A stretch of DNA of 35,090 nt from the IMG/VR virus record IMGVR_UViG_3300047557_003409, positions 1-35,090 of that record. One strand, 5' to 3'. The notes beneath the pieces are model-generated. The model saw only the letters and a program-made list of their open reading frames with translations. It was not told the DNA's origin and did not search any database. The position numbers and the translations under genes are program-made. This DNA comes from a virus. Positions 23,248 through 29,664 of this stretch are shown here, one piece after another (the first letter of the stretch is position 1; every line of letters starts with the position of its first letter).

Positions 23248-24939
23248 ATGAGTTTCACCAAAGACATTTATAGCGAAGGTATAGCTGCAGAACATCCTGA
23301 TATTGAGGGTCAGGAAGAGTTTAAAAAGAAAGCTGATGAGATTATTGCCTCACGTAAGAAACGTAGGGCTCAGAAGTCTGGACCACAACTTCCTAGTTTC
23401 ATAAAAACTGCAAGGCAACAGCAGAATGAAGAAAAAGATCATGAGTATTCTATGGCCCGCAGTGAGCTTCATAAAATTGATATGGCTATTAAATCTATTC
23501 GCAAAAAATTAAAAGGGGAAGGAAATATTGAAGCTTGGGTTCAATCTAAAATCACAAGAGCCGCAGATTATCTAGATGCAGCTTCAAATTATCTTGATAG
23601 TGGAGAACATAATAATATAGAAGAAGGGACCATATCAGAACGTGAAATGACTCCTGTTGAGATAAAAAAAGAAAAAAACCTCAAAAAGAAATATGATGAT
23701 AGTGAAATGAAGCAAAATATGATAGATCAATATGGAAAAGAGAAGGGAACTCAAATCTATTTTGCTAAAATTCGCAAAATGGCTATGGAAGAATTAGAAG
23801 AAGTTGAAAATTATCTAGAAGAAAAGAAACTCTCTAGAACTGCTAAAAGAGCTTCTAGAGCTGGTAAACCTGGATATGATGCTGAAGGTAGACCAAAGAC
23901 TAAAGGTGGTGTGAGAGCTTGGGATATGGATGAAACTCTTTTCCGTAATGATCCAAAGAAAATTAGAGTTCATGTAAAAGATAAAGAAGGTAAAAGAGTA
24001 CAAAGTTTAACAAATCAAGAGTTTAATACCCATAAACTTGATAAAGAAAAAGGTCATGAGTATGATTTTAGTGAATTTAGAAGTTCAAAGAAATTTGCAG
24101 ATGCTTCTACTCCAAATAAGAGTATGATTAAAAAGCTTAAGAAGCAGGTAAAAAAGGGTAAGCCAGTTCATATTGTAACTGCTCGTGGTAGCTTTGATGA
24201 TCAACCTACCCTAGCAAAACATCTTCGTAAGCACGGTATTGAAATTGATAAAGGAAAGATGAAAGGTGGTCGCCATGTTCATTTCCATAGAGCTGGTGAT
24301 ATGGAAGGTAGTGATATTGGTGAAAAGAAAAGAAAGATTGTCCGTGGTCTAATGGCTCAACACGGAACTACAAAAGGTCATATGTATGATGATGCTGCCA
24401 AAGTTCATCGTGCGATGAAAAAAGATAATAAGGAAAATTCAACCTCTAGTAAAATCAAAACTCATATGGTCCAACCAAACAAAAAAGGAACCACACAATC
24501 TCGCTCATTCAAAGAAGAACTTGATTTAGATTTCATTTATGATTTTATTCTAGAACAATTGATACTAGAAGAAATTGTAGATAATTATGAAGAGGCTTCA
24601 ATTATTCTAGATGAAATTGATGATGATCTTCTTGATGATTTAGTTCTAGAAAGCTATCAATTTATTCAAACCGTATTAGAGGAGGATTTACAAATGACAG
24701 AAGAAAAAGAATTTAAGATTGACTATCAATCACCATATAAGAAAATTCAAGAAAAAAGAGAAATCAAAAAAGATTACTTGAAAGAAGAGGAAGAACTCAC
24801 TCCATATGAATACTGGAAATCATTTATTGGTGATGAAAAAGTTGAATTGGTAAATGAAGAAGTTATTGAAGAAGTTGAAGAAATTGTAGAAGAAGTTCAA
24901 TTGACTTCATATGAAAAATGGAAAAAAATATTAGCTTGA
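23248..24939 (+). CDS. Modular protein with HAD-like phosphatase domain
   Basis: 563 residues, late-expressed. Residues about 1-130 are helical and charged (start MSFTKDIYSEGIAAEHPD). Residues about 225-390 hold a HAD-superfamily domain: motif I WDMDETLFR, motif II PVHIVTARGSFDD and motif IV HMYDDAAKVH. The C-terminal 130 residues are a very acidic Asp/Glu-Leu/Ile repeat module (LILEEIVDNYEEASIILDEI) and two SYEKWK/PYEYWK units. HAD domains act on phosphate esters; whether this one is active and on what is not known. The Lys/Glu-rich, low-complexity arms are like those of the neighbouring modular proteins, so a head-content or scaffold role is plausible. Confidence 0.7.
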   Translation: MSFTKDIYSEGIAAEHPDIEGQEEFKKKADEIIASRKKRRAQKSGPQLPSFIKTARQQQNEEKDHEYSMARSELHKIDMAIKSIRKKLKGEGNIEAWVQSKITRAADYLDAASNYLDSGEHNNIEEGTISEREMTPVEIKKEKNLKKKYDDSEMKQNMIDQYGKEKGTQIYFAKIRKMAMEELEEVENYLEEKKLSRTAKRASRAGKPGYDAEGRPKTKGGVRAWDMDETLFRNDPKKIRVHVKDKEGKRVQSLTNQEFNTHKLDKEKGHEYDFSEFRSSKKFADASTPNKSMIKKLKKQVKKGKPVHIVTARGSFDDQPTLAKHLRKHGIEIDKGKMKGGRHVHFHRAGDMEGSDIGEKKRKIVRGLMAQHGTTKGHMYDDAAKVHRAMKKDNKENSTSSKIKTHMVQPNKKGTTQSRSFKEELDLDFIYDFILEQLILEEIVDNYEEASIILDEIDDDLLDDLVLESYQFIQTVLEEDLQMTEEKEFKIDYQSPYKKIQEKREIKKDYLKEEEELTPYEYWKSFIGDEKVELVNEEVIEEVEEIVEEVQLTSYEKWKKILA

Positions 24940-25739
24940 AATCTGCAATTAAAGAGCTTGAGGTAGGTTTATTAAAATTATCTAAACCTACCTATGATAA
25001 TATTGATAATTTGATGAGAAAAATAATGAAAAAATATGATTTAACAGCTAAAGACTTACATTATGGATTTAGAAATACTCATAACAACCAAACACCCGAC
25101 GATTGGATTAAAGGACAAAGAAAAATGAAAACATTCAAAGAATTTATAGAAGAAGCAAACACTTATTTAAATGAAGATTCTGCTTCATATGAACGCAGAC
25201 AAGCAAATAAGAAAGCAAGAGGTAGAGCAGGTAAAACTTCTCTTTATACTACAAAAACTTCTGGTAAAGTGGTAAAAGGTGATGGTGGAAAGTTAAAAGT
25301 TGAAAGAATTTCAACTAAAAAAATAAGTGAACCAGCTCAAATGGGAATGTTTAAAGCAGGAAGAACTGGTTTTGGTCCTGGGATTCAGGGTGGTGGTCAC
25401 GGTGGAAGAGAGATGGGATATACTCCAGCACCACATAGTACTGGTGGAATCCATAGAGGTAAAAAGAAAGGAGAACAGACACAAGCACCAGAACCAAGAT
25501 TAAATCCATATCAGAGAAGAAGAGAATTGCAAAAATCAAAGGCTCTTAGAACTGGTGGTGAAGTTGGTGGATATGCTGGTCTTATGGGAGGTAGAGCAAT
25601 AGAAAAAATGAAGGAAAAAGCAAAGAAGAGTTTTGGTGCTGCTTCTAAATCTTGGAGTGAAAAGGAAAAAGCCCCTAAAAAGAAGAGTGCTAAAGAAAGA
25701 ATGGCTGCTGCTGCGGAGAAACTTGGTTTAAAAGATTAG
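24918..25739 (+). CDS. Fusion protein with internal MKTF capsid-targeting motif
   Basis: 273 residues if ATG 24918 is used (22 bases inside the previous gene). The N-terminal 65 residues are a helical domain (LKSAIKELEVGLLKLS, MKKYDLTAKDLHYGF, TPDDWIKG) often found as a separate small protein. M70 (ATG 25125, with AAAGGA at 25110-25115) then begins MKTFKEFIEEA, a T4-like capsid-targeting leader with a possible gp21 site I-E-E|A. The rest is basic, Gly-rich and low-complexity. Two products may be made from two starts, since the leader works only when N-terminal. Function otherwise unknown. Confidence 0.65.
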   Translation: MEKNISLKSAIKELEVGLLKLSKPTYDNIDNLMRKIMKKYDLTAKDLHYGFRNTHNNQTPDDWIKGQRKMKTFKEFIEEANTYLNEDSASYERRQANKKARGRAGKTSLYTTKTSGKVVKGDGGKLKVERISTKKISEPAQMGMFKAGRTGFGPGIQGGGHGGREMGYTPAPHSTGGIHRGKKKGEQTQAPEPRLNPYQRRRELQKSKALRTGGEVGGYAGLMGGRAIEKMKEKAKKSFGAASKSWSEKEKAPKKKSAKERMAAAAEKLGLKD

Positions 25740-25740
25740 T

Positions 25741-26265
25741 ATGAAGACCTTTAGAGAGTTTACTGAAATAGCTTATAATGTAAATTTAATTGAAAAAACT
25801 TTTTCTACAAAAAAAGAAGCCGAAGATTATCATAGGGAAAATCCCCCATTTGGGGGAGAACCATATCGCATAAAAAATAAGGCTAGATCTGGAGAACCTC
25901 CACAATATAGACCTGTTAGAAAATCTGTGCGGGCTGAACAAGAACGGAGAAGAAGAGTTAGATTAGGAAACTCATCACCACAAACAAAACAAAAATTGAA
26001 ACTCGCAAAGAAAAGGGGTTTAGAAGCCCATCATATAACACCAGGACACTCTTCTCCGAAAAATACTTCAGCAAATAAATTATACTTGGGTAATGATAGG
26101 AGAAATATACAATTAGTTACATCAAAACAACATAAAACCTATCACGGAATAGAAAGAAAATTTAAAGACATTATTGCAAATTCTGGCGGTTCAATTTCTC
26201 TTCGTGATTTAGTTTCCGCTTACGAAAGAAGGCGAAAAAGAGCTTTGAGAAAAAACAAACAGTAA
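25741..26265 (+). CDS. Capsid-leader-tagged HNH nuclease-like protein
   Basis: 174 residues, immediately after the previous stop. It starts MKTFREFTEIA, resembling the capsid-targeting leader of its neighbours, with a possible later protease site N-L-I-E|K. After a basic linker rich in Arg (QERRRRVRLG), the C-terminal half has an HNH-like motif: LEAHHITPGHSS (His pair), then GNDRRNIQLVTSKQHKTYHG with Asn and His in place. This resembles nuclease domains of toxins and phage HNH enzymes rather than the homing endonucleases in the window. The leader plus nuclease suggests a head-packaged enzyme; no direct evidence. Confidence 0.7.
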   Translation: MKTFREFTEIAYNVNLIEKTFSTKKEAEDYHRENPPFGGEPYRIKNKARSGEPPQYRPVRKSVRAEQERRRRVRLGNSSPQTKQKLKLAKKRGLEAHHITPGHSSPKNTSANKLYLGNDRRNIQLVTSKQHKTYHGIERKFKDIIANSGGSISLRDLVSAYERRRKRALRKNKQ

Positions 26266-26684
26266 TGAAATTAAATTTCCAATTTGGAAACAAAAGACCT
26301 AATAATAATCAATTGATAATACTTTTTATTGTATTATCAACGATTATATTGGGTCTTTCTAAATGTTCGGGAGTAAGTGAAAATGGTTTATGGGATTTAT
26401 TAGATGAAATTCAAAGAAAATTTTTTCCACAAGGACCAGTAAATGAATTGATTATTAAGGATGAAGAAAAATTAAAAAGAAGAATTGAAAGAGATGTAAC
26501 TAAGGCTATAGAAAAAGTTACACCAGAATATAATAGAATTATTAGAGAATCCGATAGAAAGTTTGAGCCAAAATATATTGATGGGGTAAATGATGAAAGT
26601 GTTTGTTATACGGATGGATGTAAAGCTCTTGCACCACCTATGAGAATTTGCTCTCCTGTTGTAGAAGGTATTAATTGTAAGTAA
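26265..26684 (+). CDS. Single-pass membrane protein (139 aa)
   Basis: Start overlaps the previous stop (TAATG). Residues about 16-34 (LIILFIVLSTIILGLSKCS) are a membrane segment; the lone Cys is preceded by Lys, so a lipoprotein signal is unlikely. A charged helical part follows (KLKRRIERDVTKAIEKV), then a Cys-bearing tail (CYTDGCK, CSPVV) that could form disulfides outside the cytoplasm. A spanin-like or envelope role is possible from the layout, but it sits in a late cargo-type gene group, which argues for caution. Confidence 0.6.
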   Translation: MKLNFQFGNKRPNNNQLIILFIVLSTIILGLSKCSGVSENGLWDLLDEIQRKFFPQGPVNELIIKDEEKLKRRIERDVTKAIEKVTPEYNRIIRESDRKFEPKYIDGVNDESVCYTDGCKALAPPMRICSPVVEGINCK

Positions 26685-26697
26685 AAAACTAAATAAT

Positions 26698-26720
26698 ATT
26701 AAGAAAAGTACTCTCTTAAT
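26698..26720 (+). promoter_or_regulatory. Hairpin just upstream of the 26724 start
   Basis: ATTAAGA (26698-26704) pairs with TCTTAAT (26714-26720), 9-nt loop, ending 3 bases before the ATG. A CTAAATAA late-like octamer lies just before it at 26689-26696. It may influence initiation at 26724. Confidence 0.4.
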
Positions 26721-26723
26721 CAA

Positions 26724-28154
26724 ATGAATAGTAGGAATTTAAAGGATTTGTTTGAAGCTTATAGTGAAATTTATGATAATGAATATTTAACTGAAATGGG
26801 CCGTACTAGAACAACTGGTCAAGATTCAGGTACAATTTTTAAACCAAATGATTATAGAAGTGCTGGTAGTGCTGGAGGTTCTGGTAGCGGTGGGAGAAGA
26901 GGTACAAGACCATCGTTTAAACCAGCAGTATCACCAAAACCAGCAGTACCAAGAAGACTCCCATCAGAAGTTACTGGTGTAGTAGACCCTAAGTGGGATA
27001 AACCTACCCCTAAGTCTATAGCTCCAGCTTCAAGACCTACTCCAAGAGCTACTGGACCAGTTTCAAGACCTACTCCTACTACTGCACCAAAATCTTCTCC
27101 TGCAATTACTGCTAAAGTATCTCCAACTCCACAAGGAGGACAAACTGGAGATAAGGTAAAAGATACACAAACCTGGGCTAAGGCAAATCCAACCCTAGCA
27201 AATAAGCCCCAAAGAACTTTTAATCCATTAATGCAAAAAACTTTTGGTTATCAGACTGGATATTCTCCAAGTGAAGTAAAAGGTAATATTCAAAAAACAA
27301 AAACTTTAGCAGGAGCTGGACTTATGAATAGCGATTACTCTTGGGGCTCAGCCTCACAGCTAGTTGATGATATCGCAAATGCATATCAATCAGTTTATGA
27401 AGCAAAGAAAGTAGATCAAGATAAAGATGGTGATAATGATTTTGCTGACGTTCAGATTGCAAGAATGATTGCTTCTGGTGTTCCTAAAGAAGTTGCGATC
27501 GCAAAAGTAAAAGGTAAATCATATAATGAGGAAGTTGAGATTCAAGAAGAATCTGAAGAAGAAAAAAAGCGTAATGAAAGACGTGCTCGTATCGCTGAGC
27601 TTCAAGCACAAGGTCGTGTAATGACTTCTTCAAAGAGAACTAGTCAAAGAGCTAAAGAGCGTAGAGAGGAGCAAAAAGCAGAGAAGCTAGAAAAGCTTGC
27701 TAATGCAGCTTTAGAAGCGACCAGAGGTGCAACTAGACGCTCTTCAAAACCTATGGGAACTGAGAAGCCAGAACCAAAAGCAGAAGCTCCTAAAGCAAAT
27801 AGAAGATTATCTTCAACTGTTAGAAATGATAGATTAGCTTCAAGAGCTGACGAACTTCTTCGTATGCTTCAAAATGAAGATTTTATTCTTTGGATTGATG
27901 AACTTTTAGATGAAGGTTATGAACTTGATAATTGGACTGATGAAGAACTTTATGATTTATATGAAGAAATTATTGAAGAAAAATATGGTACTGCTGCTGG
28001 TCGCAGTAGAGTAGCTAAAATGGCTCGTGCTGGAAAAGATATTGGTAAGAAAGGTCCAGGATTTAAATCTATGGTAGATAAACTAACTCCAAAATATGGA
28101 AAAGAAAGAGCTACTAAAATAGCAGCAGCTCAAATGTATAAAACTCACGCTTGA
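26724..28154 (+). CDS. Modular late protein with DxDxDG loop
   Basis: 476 residues. It opens with MNSRNLKDLFEAYSEIYDNE and has a second AYQSVYEAKK unit about residue 224, so the A-Y-x-x-x-Y helix is used twice. Residues about 40-150 are Pro/Ser/Thr-rich, low complexity. Then comes VDQDKDGDNDFADVQIA (about 231-247), a D-x-D-x-D-G calcium-binding-type loop joined to a helix. A Lys/Glu coiled coil follows, and the C-terminus is an acidic WIDELLDEGYELDNWTDEE module followed by KGPGFKSMVDKLTPKYGKER, a basic domain seen at the end of other cyanophage proteins. The same style of mixed modules as the two proteins before suggests a shared role. No enzyme motif. Confidence 0.7.
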   Translation: MNSRNLKDLFEAYSEIYDNEYLTEMGRTRTTGQDSGTIFKPNDYRSAGSAGGSGSGGRRGTRPSFKPAVSPKPAVPRRLPSEVTGVVDPKWDKPTPKSIAPASRPTPRATGPVSRPTPTTAPKSSPAITAKVSPTPQGGQTGDKVKDTQTWAKANPTLANKPQRTFNPLMQKTFGYQTGYSPSEVKGNIQKTKTLAGAGLMNSDYSWGSASQLVDDIANAYQSVYEAKKVDQDKDGDNDFADVQIARMIASGVPKEVAIAKVKGKSYNEEVEIQEESEEEKKRNERRARIAELQAQGRVMTSSKRTSQRAKERREEQKAEKLEKLANAALEATRGATRRSSKPMGTEKPEPKAEAPKANRRLSSTVRNDRLASRADELLRMLQNEDFILWIDELLDEGYELDNWTDEELYDLYEEIIEEKYGTAAGRSRVAKMARAGKDIGKKGPGFKSMVDKLTPKYGKERATKIAAAQMYKTHA

Positions 28155-28182
28155 TTATACTATAAAATTTTAAAATTAGTCA

Positions 28183-28210
28183 AGAGGTTCTTAGTAACCT
28201 CTTTTCTTTT
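28183..28210 (+). terminator. Rho-independent terminator after the modular genes
   Basis: Stem AGAGGTT (28183-28189) / AACCTCT (28196-28202), 6-nt loop, then TTTTCTTTT. Confidence 0.85.
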
Positions 28211-28253
28211 ACTTAAGTATGTTAAGAAATATTACAATATACTAAAACAATAC

Positions 28254-28282
28254 TTGACAGAATTGAATAAATCGGTGACAAT
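28254..28282 (+). promoter_or_regulatory. Sigma70-like promoter of the GIY-YIG gene
   Basis: Perfect -35 TTGACA (28254-28259), 17-bp spacer, -10 GACAAT (28277-28282, four of six). Fits a host-RNA-polymerase early promoter. Confidence 0.5.
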
Positions 28283-28330
28283 ATATCTGTTGGTTGATGA
28301 AGGTTAATTAGTACTTAAACTAATACTTAA

Positions 28331-28419
28331 GATTTAAATAATTCTATAGACTGTCCGAAGGACAATCCCGAAGGGATTTAATGAAGCCTAGATAAAGAGA
28401 CTATAGAACGATTTAAATT
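28331..28419 (+). promoter_or_regulatory. Structured leader holding the GIY-YIG start codon
   Basis: Left arm 28331-28349 pairs with right arm 28401-28419 (17 pairs, two mismatches, one G-U), with two GAA-looped hairpins inside: TGTCC/GGACA (28352-28364) and ATCCC/GGGAT (28366-28376). The TTG start at 28418 is partly inside the outer stem. A TTTAAATA late-like octamer (28333-28340) lies in the left arm. Confidence 0.6.
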
Positions 28420-28855
28420 GGAACAAGAATATGAAAACCCTTGGATATATCTTGGAGACTCTTTTACTTCAAATAATATTCAAGATTATTTTGGTTTTGT
28501 TTATTGTATCACGAATTCTGTTAATGGTAAAAAATATATTGGTAGAAAAAACTTTTATTCTTATAGAAAGCCTAAAGGTAAATCAAGAAGAGTAAAGCAA
28601 TTTAGTAACTGGAAAGATTATTATGGTTCTTGTGAAGAATTAAAAGAAGATGTCAAATTATTGGGTAAAGAAAATTTTAAAAGAGAAATATTATCTCTTC
28701 ATAAAACACAAGGAAAATTAAATTATGAAGAAACCAGGCAGTTGTTTTTGAATAATGTTTTGACTGAATCGATGGAAAATGGAGAACCTGCTTTTTATAA
28801 TTCTCAAATTCTTGGGAGATATTATTTAAAAGATTACTTCCAAAAACTTGATTAA
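28418..28855 (+). CDS. GIY-YIG endonuclease
   Basis: 145 residues from TTG 28418; the frame is also open back to 28388 without an ATG. The GIY-YIG domain is complete: FGFVYCITNSVNGKKYIGRK with the first two motif strands, then YYGSCEELKEDVKLLG and NFKREILSLHK, the conserved Arg and catalytic-type Glu in NYEETRQLF, and a C-terminal YNSQILGRYYL. The opening NPWIYLGDSF matches small phage GIY-YIG proteins that stand alone. It is probably a mobile (homing-type) nuclease. The upstream stretch includes residues DKETIERFK that look protein-like, so the real start may be earlier. Its promoter and leader are described above. Confidence 0.85.
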   Translation: MEQEYENPWIYLGDSFTSNNIQDYFGFVYCITNSVNGKKYIGRKNFYSYRKPKGKSRRVKQFSNWKDYYGSCEELKEDVKLLGKENFKREILSLHKTQGKLNYEETRQLFLNNVLTESMENGEPAFYNSQILGRYYLKDYFQKLD

Positions 28856-28876
28856 ATGATAAGTATCTGTTATACT
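28848..28876 (+). promoter_or_regulatory. Extended -10 sigma70-like promoter
   Basis: -35 TTGATT (28848-28853), 17-bp spacer, -10 TATACT (28871-28876) preceded by TGT as an extended -10. It starts inside the end of the GIY-YIG gene and serves the gene at 28902. Confidence 0.7.
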
Positions 28877-28901
28877 AATAAACTAAAATAGAATAATAAA
28901 A

Positions 28902-29087
28902 ATGACTAAACAACAAGTAAGACAGCTATGTGAAGACATTCAAAAATATTATATTGATAGAATGTGTGATTTCTGTGAGGAAGAGAGAGCTGAGGATGCA
29001 ACAGCACTTTATGAAGAAATTAGAGAATGGCTTCAAGAAAAAGATAAACCAACTATACTTACTTTAAAGCGAGTTAGTAAGACTTGA
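28902..29087 (+). CDS. Small hypothetical protein (61 aa)
   Basis: A 61-residue protein starting MTKQQVRQLCEDIQKYYIDR, with CDFCEEE (a C-x-x-C pair) and an acidic helix. It has a good promoter 25 bases upstream but only a weak ribosome site. No domain recognised; a small early anti-host or regulatory protein is possible. Confidence 0.6.
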   Translation: MTKQQVRQLCEDIQKYYIDRMCDFCEEERAEDATALYEEIREWLQEKDKPTILTLKRVSKT

Positions 29088-29120
29088 CTAATTGTTAAAA
29101 AAGTCTTATAGTTTGGGGAT

Positions 29121-29232
29121 AACCGAATATACGGTTTGTAATAAATACTAACTCATAGTTATGAGTTATGTGAATTAGAGCTAGGGAATGCCGCTCTTTA
29201 GAACGGAGGTATGCCACGGTATTCAAACCTAG
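29121..29232 (+). ncRNA. Structured leader upstream of the RlpA-like gene
   Basis: In a 167-nt gap there are three stems: AACCG/CGGTT (29121-29136), AACTCAT/ATGAGTT (29150-29167), and a long stem made of CTAGG + GAATGCCG (29181-29193) with CGGTATTC (29217-29224) and CCTAG (29228-29232), bulging AAA. The apical part (29194-29216) may form a further small stem. A late-like octamer AATAAATA is at 29140. Probably a cis-acting RNA; it matches no class I can name with confidence. Confidence 0.5.
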
Positions 29233-29254
29233 ATGTAGAGTTCAATTAAAATTA

Positions 29255-29629
29255 ATGCTTTTTAAAACAATTAAAATCTGTTCGTCACTTTCCATCGCAT
29301 TTGCAAGTGTAATTGGATTTACAACACCTGCAAATGCGATTACTTGTACCTCAGCTAGTTTTTATGGTTTGGGCGATGGCTACCATGGTCAAACAACTGC
29401 AAGTGGTGAACGATTTAATACTTACAGTAACACTACTGCTCATAGTTACTTGCCGTTTGGAACTAGATTGAGAGTAACTAATCCTAATAATGGTAGAAGT
29501 GTTATTGTAAAAGTGAACGATAGAGGTCCATTTGTTTCTGGTAGAGGTTTAGATTTGTCTTATGCCGCATTCTCTAAAATCGCCTCACCCTCAAGTGGAG
29601 TTGCTAGAGTTTGTTATTCAAGAGTTTAA
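29255..29629 (+). CDS. Exported RlpA-like double-psi beta-barrel protein
   Basis: 124 residues. Residues 1-28 are a signal peptide ending PANA before ITCTSA. The mature domain matches the RlpA fold: ASFYGLGDGYHGQTTASGER, LPFGTRLRVTNPNNGRS, VKVNDRGPFVSGRGLDLSY, with the Asp in VNDRGPF and in LDLSY that are conserved in RlpA (septal lytic transglycosylase family acting on glycan strands lacking side peptides). The gene consists of this domain alone, without a SPOR domain. It probably modifies the host wall: lysis aid, entry factor or cell-shape AMG. ATG 29255 has no strong ribosome site; the structured leader precedes it. Confidence 0.88.
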   Translation: MLFKTIKICSSLSIAFASVIGFTTPANAITCTSASFYGLGDGYHGQTTASGERFNTYSNTTAHSYLPFGTRLRVTNPNNGRSVIVKVNDRGPFVSGRGLDLSYAAFSKIASPSSGVARVCYSRV

Positions 29630-29632
29630 AAA

Positions 29633-29640
29633 TATAAATA
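29633..29640 (+). promoter_or_regulatory. Late promoter TATAAATA before the porin
   Basis: Exact octamer, 4 bases after the RlpA stop and 25 bases before the porin ATG (29665), which also has an AAAGGAG site. Confidence 0.8.
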
Positions 29641-29664
29641 AAATCTAAAGGAGAAAAACTTTTT

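Noticed and set aside
26265-26684. Lipoprotein signal at LSKC
   Set aside because: A Lys just before Cys does not fit the lipobox; a plain membrane segment is the better reading.
28331-28419. Group I intron core
   Set aside because: GACTATAG and similar bits recall group I elements but are in the wrong order, and there is no interrupted coding sequence across the site.
29194-29232. tRNA-like T-loop (TTCAAAC)
   Set aside because: Flanking bases do not form a T-stem and no acceptor or anticodon arm can be built.
29121-29254. Known riboswitch (c-di-AMP, glutamine or cobalamin) upstream of the RlpA-like gene
   Set aside because: Short local similarities such as AGGGAA and GCCAC are present, but the conserved cores of these classes, for example GTCAGCTAACC of c-di-AMP, are absent, so no class is called.
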